Assembly: GCF_018320785.1 (NCBI RefSeq)
Contig: NC_054867.1
Coordinates: forward strand, 33,173,855 to 33,237,854
Source: Cheilinus undulatus
Lineage: Eukaryota > Chordata > Actinopteri > Labriformes > Labridae
Direction: 5' to 3'
Length of the DNA stretch: 64,000 nucleotides
The position numbers and the translations under genes are program-made. A model generated the notes under the pieces. That model ran no database searches, was not told where the DNA came from, and worked only from the letters and a program-made list of their open reading frames with translations. This document shows, piece after piece, positions 1 through 11,630 of the stretch (positions are counted from its first letter, which is position 1; every line of letters starts with the position of its first letter).

Positions 1-527
1 GTGGACAGCCCCAGCACCACAGAGGCCACCCACACCATCACTATCACAGCTGCAGTCAACTTCAGCGTCATCTTGACCTCATAGCGCATAGGATGGACTA
101 TATAATAGTACCGCTCCACGCTGATGGCTGTGATGGTGAAGATGGAGGCAGCGATGAGGACCACATTGAGAAATACATAGATCTGGCACTCCAGGACCGT
201 GAATGTAACACCGGCGAAGTAAGAAGAGCTGGAGACTATCCCAAGAGGCATGAGCAGGATGGCACACAGCAGGTCCACAGCACACAGGTGGCACACAAAG
301 GCAAACTTCCTGAGGTGTGGAGCTTTAATGACAACGACCAGGACAGCAGTGTTGGCCACAAGCGCCAGAGCGTTGAGGGTCACCATGAAAAATATCCCTG
401 TCAGGTCCTTGAAGCGTGTCTGCGGGTTTGGGAGAGTGCCCAGCTGCCTGCTGGGATATGAGGGCAGAGGTATCCAAATGGTTCTGCTGTCATTGTGCTC
501 AGAGGTTAGAAGTGAGCTGTTCTCCAT
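1..527 (-). CDS. gpr62: gpr62-like orphan class A GPCR, 5' part (runs off left edge)
   Basis: This is the N-terminal 175 codons of a seven-transmembrane receptor, open at the window edge. The ATG at 527 has A at -3 and G at +4, and an in-frame TGA lies two codons upstream, which fixes the start. The N-terminus has NSS and NDS glycosylation sites. TM1 has the family Asn (LALVAN), loop 1 reads KAPHLRKFAFVCHLC, and TM2 has the Asp in VDLL. TM3 ends in SVERYYYIVHPMRYE, so ERY replaces the usual DRY. The sequence stops in TM4. These features fit the GPR61/GPR62 pair of constitutively active Gs-linked orphan receptors. I chose gpr62 because rrp9 and grm2 are its neighbours, as on human 3p21; GPR61 sits next to other genes. 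The coding part seen has no intron. The family is solid; the gpr61/gpr62 choice rests on synteny. Confidence 0.82.
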   Translation of the reverse strand, partial: MENSSLLTSEHNDSRTIWIPLPSYPSRQLGTLPNPQTRFKDLTGIFFMVTLNALALVANTAVLVVVIKAPHLRKFAFVCHLCAVDLLCAILLMPLGIVSSSSYFAGVTFTVLECQIYVFLNVVLIAASIFTITAISVERYYYIVHPMRYEVKMTLKLTAAVIVMVWVASVVLGLS

Positions 528-632
528 GATTCATTGTAAGGGTTTCAAAAAACACATCTCTGGTCCACACACCCCCATGGTTCAGTGAAGGGACCAAAGG
601 ATCCTTTAGGCACTGAACAAAACTCCTTGTTT
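528..632 (-). other. 5' UTR part of the gpr62 coding exon, with splice acceptor
   Basis: On the minus strand a pyrimidine-rich tract ending TTTTTTCCATCACAG precedes position 632, a good 3' splice site. The exon would then run 632 to 528 as 5' UTR before the ATG. A weaker AG (TTTTGTTCAG) lies about 15 bases further in. Predicted from sequence only. Confidence 0.5.
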
Positions 633-3600
633 CTGTGATGGAAAAAATAAAGAATATTATAAGGAGGATATTATATTTAATAGTCTCTATCAATGCAAGC
701 TGCTAACACAATCATAGCCTTTCACCTCTTACACATACACCACCAACATGTCAGTAAACAGATTACTATTTACACATCAAGCTGATTCTAAGCAACATGA
801 GCATTCTTTTGCAAGTCCTGTGTTTGTTCTCCTGATGAATCAAAGTCCAATAATCATCTCTGTTAAATTAGTGTAGAGAAATAGAATCTATTGTTTTGTT
901 TTACTGTTTTGTTTTATATGCATAGAGCTGTTGTAGAAAAACAGTATCACACTTGTGCTTGACTTGTACTGAATATTAGCATTGTTATAATTATTTCTAG
1001 CACTACTGATATTGCAAAATAATCACATCAGAGGGAAAGATGTTGTACTGGATATCAGCACTGCTGTGATTCAGGCATGAGGCCGAAGGGCTGTAATGTT
1101 AACTTTCTGCATTTCATAACAGCTGACTGAGGCAGAGTGATAGTATGTGTAATAGTGTAGTGAAGTAATGTTATACTCTGTATCAGCACCAGGGACGTAG
1201 CTCAGGATATTGAAGAAAGAATATTACACACACCCCCCCCATGCTATGCCCAGGATCAGCACTCATGAAATGTCTCATATCCAATCAGAATGCTTGGTTG
1301 AATCTCACATTTTTTTATTCAGCAATATCACAAGAAGTAGTAATGTTTAACTGAATTTCAGTCATATAGGCACAGACTCACAGACTGAGTGCCAGGGATA
1401 CTCACAGTGCTGATATTCTCAACCTCAAGTGTTATGTTAATCTTTAACAATAGTTCAATAACTATTTTAACAGAAAATGATTAAAAAAAAAAAAGCAACA
1501 CAATAAAAAAGGTCTATGTCCCGAGCTGGATCCTGCACTTTCTGTGATTAAACTGATATCACTGTTTTCCCCTTCCCTGCCTGATAGTCTTCAGCCACTA
1601 AGCGCTGTACCTCCACTTTCTAATGCCGGCTTTATGGAGGCTGAGATTACCCTGATGACATCATTATGGCACCATCATAGTTGACAAAGCTACCCCGAGC
1701 CGGAAAAAAACATGATGCTGAGTTGGACTTAAAAGATAAAATAGATTATTTTTAGGGGTTAAACTGGTAAAGCTTCCCTTACAGACCAAAGGGGATGAAA
1801 AAGAACCATTTCCTTACATTCATTCTATACTATACATTAATATTTAATCAATTAATATGAGTAAATCTAAACATCTAGATTCATACAGGCACCTGCGAGA
1901 GAACACACTCACACTGTACATACATTAAACATGAAAATAAGTTAACCCCTACACCATAATCAATATTAGCTCACATGTGTGGGATTATTTAAAAGGGATG
2001 CTCTATATCTTTTAGTGTGGCAGAGGGATGATCAATAGGAATAATTCATGGAGGACACCCTGTCTCTCCTCCATCCGTCCCCATCTTTTTGAAATGAAAG
2101 ATAATGAGTGTGCTTGTTTAAGCCCAGCTGCAGGGAAGTGGCCGCATTGATTAATATGTGTTCAGTGTCACCCTGCACGACACCATCAAAGCAGAAACCC
2201 CTCACCATGACCCCTGATCAGAGTGTCACTCCTTATACTTTCAATCACCCAGAAAGATTTGACTGGATGTTTGGGCTTTCTAGAGATTTTAATTGAACTA
2301 TATGCTGCATTAAAAATGTGTTCTTCAGATTTTTCTTTTCTCTGTATTGGCCTTTCTATGACTTTTTAAAAAATGTATTTCTATCATAATCATGTTGCCA
2401 TGCATGACTGTGGAGGATGCTGTGCCCTAAATACATGTGCTCACTTGCTGCCAGAGATCTGCTGATGCTCTCCCCTGCTGTAATCTTCTCCAGTGGAAAA
2501 GCTATTGGCATGCCACGTTTGCACTGAGATTTATCCCCAGGAAGGACTAGTAGTACATGTACATTTTTAATGCATATTATATAAGTGTGTCCTCATTTTC
2601 ATCATGTTCCAGTTGCAGCATAGCAGCATATGCTGAGTCCACGTTTTACCTTTGAGGAAGATAATCATTTTGAGCCTTCGCACTGTTTATTTATTTCTGC
2701 TGAAGCCTTTTCGGTTTTAAACTTCAGCAAAGACACCAGAAGTGAGTGGTTCTGCTGCTGTTTCTTCTTTGTTGCTACCTCTTTTAAAGGAAGAAATCAC
2801 CATTAATGTATAATATTTCTGCATTATAATGAGGATTATGGAATTATGCAGGTTATTTAATCCCTCACAAAGCTGTACAGAGTATTTACTCTGGTCAGGG
2901 AAACCCCTTAATCCCACCCATTGTGATGACATTCTTAATTATGTTAATACCCAATTTAAATGCATTTTATTATTTTATCATAATTGCCATTTATGTTAAG
3001 CAAATGTAAGAGTGATAATAATGGCAGAATATCTCAATTTCGTGAATATATATGAAATAGTCAGTGTAGCTCTCTAGATTGTTTAATGAGAAAAACCACA
3101 TTTATTAAGTCACATAATGATTATATACATCAAAAAGACCAATAATTGACATTATAAATGATCAATAACAAATATATCTTGGAGTGCAAGATCCAAGAGT
3201 CAGGGTGGTGATAAAATTTTGTCAATTCTCAGGTTTGTTTCTTTTTTAATCTCACATACAACAAAATTACTTTATCATGTTTGGGCAAAAAATTGAGACT
3301 GTAATAATAATACGGTGTGTCAGCCACCTGAGGGAACCATGGGGCTGAAGAAAGATTGACACAACTCTGATGATGTTTTGGATGTTTCTGCATATAAGTA
3401 GGAGCAGATAACAATGTCCAACCTTTAGGTGGAGTGAGGGGTGGATGTAAATGGACTCTAACTCTAGTTATCAGACTACTCAAAGCATTTTTACACAGCA
3501 GGCCACACCTACCCATTTATACTCATCACCATTCACTCCTCATTCACACACTAGTAGCAGAGGTTGCTATGGAGAATTGGCCATCAGTATTAGCTAATCT

Positions 3601-5021
3601 CATTCAATCGCATCCATACCCGTTAACATGCCACTGATGAAGCAGTGGGATCAAACTGGGGTTAAGTGTCTTGCCCAAGTGCACATTGAAATGTGACGGC
3701 AGGAGCTGGGGATCAAACCAACAACCTTCTGACTGAGGGGCGACTGACTCTACCAATTGAGCCACAGTCGCCCATCCAGTTGGGTAGTAGGGCTGCCTAG
3801 AGCCCTTTGTCGTGCTGTGGATGTCCAAAGGGCCCAAAAACTGCCAGCAGTCTCCAGGTGTATTATCAGGGGTGAAAAGGCCCGGACAAAAGAGAAGCCA
3901 GTGAGCTCGACCTTAGCTACTGACACACGTGTGTGTTAGCGTGTACTGAGCTTGACTCTGCCCAGCCCAAGTTTGTGGCACACCAGGCTCCATCCTTAGC
4001 ACCCTATATGCCTCAAACTCATGCACATGACTGAATGTAAAGATGCTCCTTGGATTACTGGTTAAAAAACCTCACAATGCACCAAAATTCCCATCGGTCC
4101 AGAAACTTACAGTTTACATTGATTTTGTCACCTCAAAGCTCTAAAGCTCTAATCTTTTCACTGATGTTGTCCAGTGGTTCCCTAAGGGGGATCATGAGAC
4201 ACTGAGAGGGTAACAGATATTTTAAAATGGTTTTAAATTGTACATTTTTGTCAAAATATATACATAAAATTAGTTCATTTTAAAATGTAGTGATATTTAT
4301 GCCAACATTAAAGTAATGTTTGAGAAAACCTTTAAAATGATATTCACAGGGGTGACAGGCTGAAATGTTTGTGAACCCATACTGAATGTGTGCATTGTAT
4401 TTTGCTCTTTACATGTGTAAGTAGTGTTTCATGACTAAAAATCTCATCCTGTTGTCTCACACTGAATTCTTGCAGTGGAATATGTCAATAAAAGCTGTTA
4501 TTGTCTGACACCTATGCCTGCCCTGAAATGGTTGCAGACATAAAAAAGACTATTGTGATAACAGTGTTATCACAGATGGGCTTTTTTTGTAGCTTATTTA
4601 AGGGTATCAGTATTCATTACAGTCTGTTTCATAAACAGCTGATAACTCCCAATGGGAGCTTTAACCCATTACTCTAAATCTTACTAATTGTTGTTGAGTC
4701 ATGTGTCAGGACTTTAAAAATCTGAGTATGTGGCAATATTTCCCAATATGACAAAAATATCCCAGCTAAAGTCAAACCCAATTTCTCTAGCACATTTATC
4801 TTAGTATGATACTCCTTTTGTTAAAATTCAGTGACATATAAACTTGATATAAAAGTAAATGGTACTGATTTGGCCCCTGTGGAATATGGAGTAGTAACAT
4901 CACATGGAGGAAAACCTTCAAAGTACTTCCTGTTTTTCTTTCTTGTAATTAGATTAACCACATCTTTTTGAAGCATTTATATAAATTAGCATTAATCATG
5001 AATGAGCATTGATATACTTAC
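633..5021 (-). other. Probable gpr62 5' UTR intron; no coding exon seen
   Basis: This AT-rich stretch has no ORF that looks like a protein. It holds a tRNA-derived SINE near 3.4-3.8 kb, a C-run near 1231-1240 and an A-run near 1483-1494. A segment at 4165-4260 (CCAGTGGTTCC, then TGTCAAAATATATAC) looks like a decayed transposon end. Nothing else was recognised. Confidence 0.4.
3437..3773 (-). mobile_element. tRNA-derived SINE
   Basis: Read on the minus strand, the head at 3773 has an RNA polymerase III A box (TGGCTCAATTGG) and, about 40 bases on, a B box (GGTTTGATCCC), the spacing of a tRNA. It continues into a body with CTTGGGCAAG and a 3' part with AAATGCTTTGAGTAGTCTG and GTCCATTTACATCC, the tail type shared by teleost SINEs and LINEs. 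It is a mobile repeat rather than a working tRNA gene, because no acceptor stem closes. Confidence 0.75.
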
Positions 5022-5390
5022 TTCTTGTTGCAGTTCCCCCAGAAAGTTTAAAAAGTTAAGTTCTTCAAAATAATGACAAGGATCCTTTAAAGTTCCTCCA
5101 AGTTCAGAGGAAGTTTTCAGGTAAATCACAATAGCGGTCCACCTTAAAGTGATCTGCCAACAGCTGAGAGACGGTCCCCAGAGAGAGCTGAGACTGACAG
5201 ATAAAGAGAAGTGATGGGTGTCTGACTGTGAGTCCACTGAGACTCCACAGCTGGCTGAGTGAAAGCAGAGGGGAGGAGCCAGTATGTTCAAATCACATCT
5301 TTGAAGAGAGGGTGACTCTATCAAACCGCCACCCGCTGACTTAAAGCATGTCCCACACTCACACTCACTCTTTGAAGCATCAGTATGAGG
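5022..5390 (-). other. Candidate non-coding first exon of gpr62
   Basis: On the minus strand a strong donor (AAGAA then GTAAGTATA) starts at 5021. The sequence upstream of it to about 5390 is more GC-rich than its surroundings. It would pair with the acceptor at 633-635 to give a 4.4-kb 5' UTR intron. The transcription start is not defined; the upstream end given is a guess. The 133-codon ORF across it resembles no family I know. Confidence 0.38.
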
Positions 5391-5724
5391 CACTGACTGT
5401 CACACGCTGTCTGCTCTGCTGCTGTCTTTACACACACTCCTTTATTCAGCTTCACAGAGAGCGAACAGACGCAGAAGGATTTGTTCAGTGTGTTCACCAG
5501 TTTACACAGAGTATTTTCTTACTTACACTGAGTTCTTTGTATTTTTTGAAGTAACACTAACCTTCCTTACTCAACAGATCTGAAAATTGATGATTGCTTC
5601 CAGGAGCAGAGACATAGCTCAGTGCTGACATCTGTTGGTGCTTGTAAAAACAAAAAAACGATTCTCGTGAGAGCAAAGAGTAAATTCTGATATAATAAAG
5701 ATTTTCAAAAACAGACTACCCTGA

Positions 5725-5800
5725 CTGACCTGCCTGAGGAGGTATGGCCAGCATAGTCATGACTTCTTACAAGTCACCTCTTAAAACTGACTCTTACTTT
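5725..5800 (+). mobile_element. Short LINE 3' fragment
   Basis: CTGCCTGAGGAGGTATGGCC, then CACCTCTTAAAACTGACTCTTACTTTTACA, matches the end of the ORF in the longer copy at 54057-54130 (PEEIR... SFLKTHFYRIA). It is a tiny, diverged relic. Confidence 0.5.
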
Positions 5801-5911
5801 TACAAACGTGTATGGCTTCAATTACACTTTGGGTGTATTGTATTCCAGTGAAAGTATCATTACTCTGGTTAAAACTTACTCAAATAGAAGTTAAAGTACT
5901 GATTTAAAAAG

Positions 5912-5917
5912 TTTATT
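5912..5917 (-). terminator. Possible polyadenylation signal of the BEN-domain gene
   Basis: AATAAA on the minus strand, about 560 bases after the stop codon at 6476. It is the first canonical hexamer I found downstream; cleavage there is inferred. Confidence 0.35.
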
Positions 5918-6475
5918 AGCTCTTACACTGGCAAACACAACAGACAGATATGTGAAGTCACAAATTTTGTGGAAGCAGAAAGACTGATTTTCATTTGCAG
6001 CATATTTTGCAACCACAAGACACTACTCTAGTATCTACACAGTATCATGGCATAATGCACAGTTGTCCTTTGAAACATATAATCGAAAAAGTATCAAAGT
6101 ATTGAACATTTAGACAAATTACTTTAACACATGAAAGGAATGCTGCTGTAAAAGTTAATCCAGTATGGACATTCAACAGACTAGACATCTACTACCTCAA
6201 ATAAAATAAGACACTTAGTTGTTTCACCACTCATGATTACACATGACATTTGTAGTGCTCTTTGACCTTAACTGTGTGGTCGCCAGCTTTTTCAGACAGA
6301 CAATAAGATGAGGGTACTGTCAAAGTACAAAAGGAAGAGTTATAAAAATGTGAACAAACTAGTTTGCTTCAAGCACTAGATCAGTGATGTATGGTTAAAA
6401 AAAAAGGCAACCTGCCACACATTTCTATAAGATATGAAATCCTGGTGACCAACACGTGAAGGCAGAGTCAAAAGG

Positions 6476-9400
6476 CTATAACTGAGAGTCACTTGTCATG
6501 GCTCCGTTTTCAGGCAGGAGTGAGGCATCTTGGCGGAAGCTCTGATCGATAACAGCCTTGTGTTCAGCTTTATTCAAACCCAGTCTTTTCTTTAACAGTT
6601 TGTCCTCATTGTTCAACTTTGTGCGGATTGCAGTTTTGATTTGGCTCCCATCAACACCGAACTTAGCCGCCACATGATCTGTAGGAACAAAGAATAAAAA
6701 TCTCAATCTTTCTCACCTGTTTCATAAATATTAAGATGGTATGTGTGCTAAAATTCAATGATGATAATACCGACCAATTAAACTGCTCAGGATCTCAGGT
6801 GGGAGCTGAGGCTTATGGCAATCTTCTCCAGTAAAAGTGTTCCTGCGGCCCTGCAGAGAGTGTGTGGCCAGAGTTTCTCTGTCGAATAGGATCATAAGTA
6901 GTGCTGATGTGTACTTCTTGTAGTCTCCAATCTCTGCAATACGCTCATAAAGATTTTTTGGCACTCGGATGTTCTCAGCGAGATACAGAAAGTTGTGATC
7001 ATCCTGAGGGCAAAAGAGAAATTATTTAACCATAAACAGTAAAATGCACCATAGGCTAAAATCTGACAGTAATATTTTTTTAATTAACAAATTAATCTGA
7101 ACTTTATTAAATCTTGTAACAAAACTGACAAAACTCCTCTTACAATAAGAAAATATCAAGTGTGAGCGCAATCTGTGACACTTTTGCTGTTATAAGATAA
7201 TGTGAAGTATACGAGCACTGACCTCTGGGATGTTATGAACCGCTCTCATCTCTGCCTCAGGCTCTGCCAGGAAAGACATGGTTTCATCTTGAGAGTTTTG
7301 TGGTGTGACAGCTGCTTCACCTCCCTGGAGAACGTGGTCCAGAGTGACTCGCAGTTCATGTGCCGTGTGCCTCATCTGCATCATGAGAGTGTTCATCTCT
7401 GTAAAAAGGGATCAGATCATTTTAGAAATGATGGAATAATAGGAAGAGTTTGCATGCTGACATATTATAGCAAGTAAATGGTATTTTTACAGTCTCAGAG
7501 CATCATCCTGTCAATATCTGATCCACACATCTATACATTCATTTCTACTCTGATTTATTTTATTCCATTCAACATTTATTGTGCTTTCATTGTTCATTTT
7601 ACTCGTATTTCTAATTTCATCTGATACGTTGTTTTAAGCTAACATTGGTTAATGTGATTGTTTGAAATGTCTTATCTTACACAAATGGAGCTCAGCGAAA
7701 GTTCAAGCAGCTTCCATTATTCCTCTCTTCACACTTCGGCGATCAGCTGATTATGGGCATTCACTCTACTATGCTAGTACTATGCTTATCAGATTCTGCC
7801 ACAACCTTGTTTGACCAATCATCATAGACCAGCCATATTTTAAATCTGTCATTCTTTCACAGTCAGCCTGTCATTTCAGTGTGGAAACAACCCTCCTCCA
7901 CCCCAGCCACCACCATTCAGTTCATCAGCATCTAGTCCAGATCCTCACAGGTCTTCTGCTCATCTCAAACGGCATACCTCAGTCTCCTCCTCCAAGCCAC
8001 CTCATTGGTTCCAGGTCCAGCTTCTCAGAAGTCTAATCCTCATCTGATCTCCATAGGGGGGTATCCTATTCCTGCTGTTTGCCTCACTACCCCTTTAAGT
8101 ACATGAAGTCTTCATGATGGAGCCTTATCGCCAAAGACTCTGCACACTTCTCTTTCATTAAAATTTGTCAAATATATTATTGTTAAACTTTTATTAAAGC
8201 TCTCCTGATTGAAATAAAGTTTGACGTGACTTTAATTGACAGTTAGGGTCAAACAACAACAAAGACGTTTGTTATATTCCAATAAATTCCTTAAAAATTG
8301 TGTTTTTGTTGCAGTTGTAAAAAAATGCAATCTATGCATTGTATTTGCTTGATTCTAATCCAAGGAAATAACTTTTCTATTTCATTTTGTATTACCTAAA
8401 CTTAATTCTTGTGGTCTGTTATATATATTTCTGCATTATTAGTTGACCTGCTGTCCACTGATTTAAGTTTCTCTGTGTAACACTCACAATTACAGGTACT
8501 TTCATCATGTTAAATTGATTTTCATATTAAATTTATAGCTGATTAATTAAACTTTAACAAATCAAAATTAATAATTTCAGGAAACTGTTTGACAACTTTC
8601 CAAATTGAGAGAGAGGAAATAGAATACTATGACCTTTATCATATAAATATCCGTCAACAGAGTATCCGAGTCAAACAGAGATGGGGCAGAGAGGGCAAAT
8701 GCCCCCCAACTGCCCTAAAGGTAGAAAAAAAAGCAGGGAAAGTGTCCTCTTTAGTGCCCCTATGGTAGATAAAACAAGATGAAATGCCCTCTAGGGTGTC
8801 CTTCTAATGCAAGAAACCTGACATATGCATCCTTTTCTATCTTTGTAAAATGAATGGTTTAATATTAAATAATTAATTGTGTGTTTCATTTAAGAGATGC
8901 ATTAGCTAATCCCAGCTGCCATTAGATGAGAGACAGCATACTCCCTGGACTGTCACTCACAGTCACTCACAGGACTCTCATTCAGAGACAAACAAGTAGT
9001 TGGTCTCACACTGGCACCTTGGGCCAGTTTAGAGTATGCATCGATACCTTAATCTCACTCTGATGCCATTAAACAACCAGATAAAATAACTTTGTAACTT
9101 TTATTGGAACATATGTGAATATTCTTTGTGTCCTTGATTTTTATAATTTTATTTTATAATCAACATTCCAGATTAACATTATCAGAGATTGACTAGTAAG
9201 TAGATCATCTGTCCTTGGTCTCTCAGCTTCTCCTGTATCAAAAGCTAGAAGAAAGTTTTGATGCCACTGACAGCACTGAAGCATTTCCTTTCAGATATTT
9301 GTGTTACTATTATCTTTAAATCTACCATTCAACATATGTTTTTAATTATGATTAATTAAACACAAGACCTAAAATTAAATTGATTGTTTTAATCGACTGA

Positions 9401-10761
9401 CAGCAGTAAACAGAAAGTTTCCTTGTTTCAAATAAATATCTAGAAGACCATCACCTAAGATCTTTTTTAGACAAAATCTGCCATGTTTTATTATTAACTT
9501 TACAACCTCAAAATAAATATTCATAAATGATCAGAAAAAGGGTGCTTTGCTTTTCTGTTGTCAGAACATTGAAAACATAGTAATATTTATTTATAAATTA
9601 ATTTCAATCCAATTTCATCATCAAATATAATAACTGTAGAAAGTTGTGATAAGAAGGCTTCCTGTGGTAAAATGCTTCACTTCATATGCATATTTGCACT
9701 AATTAACCTACTTACCATAATAACTACTAATTAAATTCAATCTGTTTACCATACTTAAATGCTGCAAGTAACAAGTCTATTTACGGTAACTCAAATGCTG
9801 TGAACAGTCTCCCTGTGGTAAAATGCCTCACTTCATGTGCACATTTGTACTAATCAACTATCTTAAATTCTCTTATCTACCTCATGTAAATCTGCCCACT
9901 TCCTTGCATTTTTTTGTACATCTGATCATCAACATTCTTGCACTCTTTGCACATCTTGCAACAACACTATTTATGCACCGTACTTGTATAAACAAACAAA
10001 CAAACAAAAAATACCCACAAGAGCTTGTACAGATGTTTATTCGTTATATTCTTTTCAGTTTATTTTTTGTGTTTAATTTTTCATTCCCCTACACTGAGAC
10101 CAAAGCTAACCAGAGTCAAATTCCTTGTTGTATAAGCATACTAGGCAAATAAAGCTGATTCTGATTCTAAAATCGTATCATTGGTTTGGTATTGTATTGT
10201 GAGTTGAATGGATCATTACATCCACATGACCTGGCTTGTATGTCTCCCTGCTCTGCCTGTGTTAACAGTGAGTCACCAACAATAGTTTCAGCGTGGTCTT
10301 CCTAGGAACTCCATAAAAACATCGTTAACAAAAGTAAATTAGTCAGCTTTTCCTCCCACCTTTCAGCTCCCTTAGCTCTCTCTCGGCCAAAATCCGACAT
10401 CTGCGCTCGTACTTGAGTTGTGCCTGCAGTTGCTCTATTTTCATGAGGAGGCTGATGGTGTCTGTTCTGATGCCTGGACTTGAAATGTTTTCTTCATCAA
10501 ATTCAAGGTTTTCGTGCTGCAGGATGAGAAACCAAAACAAATTTCAGTCATGTGCGTATACATTTGTGGGTTTTAAGCTCATTTAAAGTGTAGGCTATTT
10601 CTCACCTCGTTGTTAGGGAAAGGTGAGTAGCTGGACTCCTCAGCCATCCTGTACTTATCCTCCATTGAATCACAGCCAAACTCCTGCGTGTCAGAGCCAA
10701 TTTTGATCATCTTCACTGGCGGATGTGTCAGAAGCGCTCCAGCGTCCCTCTTAGGTGGCAT
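6476..10761 (-). CDS. Coiled-coil and BEN-domain protein (306 aa, 5 coding exons)
   Basis: Coding exons on the minus strand are 10606-10761, 10360-10516, 7223-7398, 6775-7003 and 6476-6678. All junctions are GT-AG, the phases agree, and the sum is 921 bases including TAG. The start MPPKRDAG lies just inside an exon with a good acceptor (TTATCTTCTCAG). Residues about 73-128 are a leucine-rich coiled coil (LLMKIEQLQAQL onward). Residues about 165-275 form a BEN domain (KNLYERIAEIGDYKKYTSAL, FDRETLATHSLQGRRN, FGVDGSQIKTAIRTKLNNE). BEN domains bind DNA or mediate protein contacts in transcriptional repressors such as NAC1, BEND5, BEND6 and Drosophila Insensitive, so a nuclear role is likely. The layout resembles BEND5/BEND6, while RETL...LQGRRN recalls NAC1. 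I cannot name an orthologue. It sits head-to-head with rrp9. Confidence 0.85.
9653..9874 (+). repeat. Direct duplication of a ~65-bp segment
   Basis: CCTGTGGTAAAATGCTTCAC at 9661 recurs as CCTGTGGTAAAATGCCTCAC at 9817. Similarity continues through TTCATATGCATATTTGCACT against TTCATGTGCACATTTGTACT. The offset is about 156 bases, an old local duplication. Confidence 0.75.
9880..10172 (+). mobile_element. LINE 3' tail
   Basis: The end reads TTCCTTGTTGTATAAGCATA, CTAGGCAAATAAAGC, then TGATTC units. This is the characteristic terminus of a teleost LINE family whose copies end in short TGATTC tandem units. There is no RT coding part left, so it is a 5'-truncated copy. The left limit is approximate. 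Confidence 0.55.
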
Positions 10762-10777
10762 GAGGATGGAAATAAAC
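10762..10777 (-). other. 5' UTR stub of BEN-gene exon 2
   Basis: Sixteen untranslated bases lie between the acceptor (TTCTCAG at 10778 and up) and the ATG. A separate non-coding first exon is therefore expected upstream. Confidence 0.55.
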
Positions 10778-11052
10778 CTGAGAAGATAAAACATTTGAGT
10801 TTGGACACCATCCATTGCTTGTAATGCGCAAGCTGAAATTAAACTTTAAGAGAAACTTTTTCAGTAGCTGTGTTTACCTTACATTCATTCATGCGAGACA
10901 ATAATGGAAAGTTTGCTCACATTGCATCCCCTCCCCCCGCCTCTTCAACCCCTCCTACTAGCCTCCAGCTGGACCCCTGACCGCTAAAATATCTCACAAT
11001 AATGACCCTAAATGTGTTAAAATTAATGTTGCACGGCTCAGGAGAGGCTCAC

Positions 11053-11110
11053 CTGACTGTTCAGCTCGGTTTCAGTGATATACTGCAAGCACAGTCACTG
11101 AGGACAAAGA
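11053..11110 (-). other. Candidate non-coding first exon of the BEN-domain gene
   Basis: On the minus strand GAACAGTCAG is followed by the donor GTGAGCC at 11052. This would splice to the acceptor at 10778. An alternative donor (TGTAAG then GTAAACAC) lies near 10878. The upstream limit is not visible and is set arbitrarily. Confidence 0.4.
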
Positions 11111-11630
11111 CAGCACAGTAAATGAAAATACTGCGTAGTAGAGGAAGTAGTAGTACTACTGCAGTAATACAGCAAATAGATCCTCATACAATTATCGCTC
11201 ATTTTAAACACCCGTGCAAATTGTTTCCGGTTCAATATCTGTGAAATACTGCTCCTACACTTCTCTTTTGCTGTGTGTAAAAGTCAAGTGTTAATGATAC
11301 CTGTGTAGTAAAATATATATTTTTACAATAATATCCGGAACAAAGGTGCGAAAACTTATTCCCCGAGGGAAGTATTTTGCCCCAGTACAGTTTCCTGCTC
11401 ATCATATCTCACAGTCTAACCAATGAGAATTAAGAATTTTCAGGAAAGGCGGGACAAATGGAGCACATGTGTATTTCAGCCAACCAGCATCCGCGTTCTA
11501 AACGTGCCTTCAACGGCCTGGTTGGGTTGCCTTGTACACATGTGGGTCCAATGTTGACTTGCTGTCTGTAGAAAGCTAACTATAGTAATATTTATAACAT
11601 TAGCCTAAACTCTGCTTCTGGCGTTACACC
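11111..11630. promoter_or_regulatory. Probable bidirectional promoter of the BEN gene and rrp9
   Basis: About half a kilobase separates the BEN-gene first-exon candidate (minus) from the rrp9 ATG (plus). It contains a CCAAT box at 11420-11424 and more CpG than neighbouring DNA (CCGCG, AACGTGCC, CAACGGCC at 11489-11518). There is no clear TATA box at a sensible distance, as usual for housekeeping genes. Inferred from layout. Confidence 0.5.

Larger units (their letters stand above)
5391..6475. other. Intergenic / BEN-gene 3' UTR with repeat fragments
   Basis: The upper part should be the 3' UTR of the BEN-domain gene. The lower part holds a LINE 3' fragment at 5725-5800. Just after it, the wording ACTTACTCAAATAGAAG ... 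TTAAAGTACTGA is of the kind seen in a common fish repeat (compare 48858-49000). No gene was seen. Confidence 0.4.
7399..10359 (-). other. Third-position intron of the BEN-domain gene with repeats
   Basis: This is a 2.96-kb intron between the coiled-coil exons; the flanking phases match, so no coding exon is needed. It contains a LINE-type 3' tail at 9880-10172, a duplicated ~65-base segment at 9653 and 9809, and a GCCC-rich stretch at 8680-8800 with repeated GTGCCC/TGCCCT words. Confidence 0.6.

Noticed and set aside
3640-3774. tRNA-like A and B boxes that could suggest a tRNA gene
   Set aside because: The pieces belong to a SINE head with a long body; there is no cloverleaf acceptor stem.
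4992-5393. 133-codon minus-strand ORF
   Set aside because: It has no domain, runs through a splice donor, and low-complexity Ser/Cys content suggests chance; the region is better seen as a non-coding exon.
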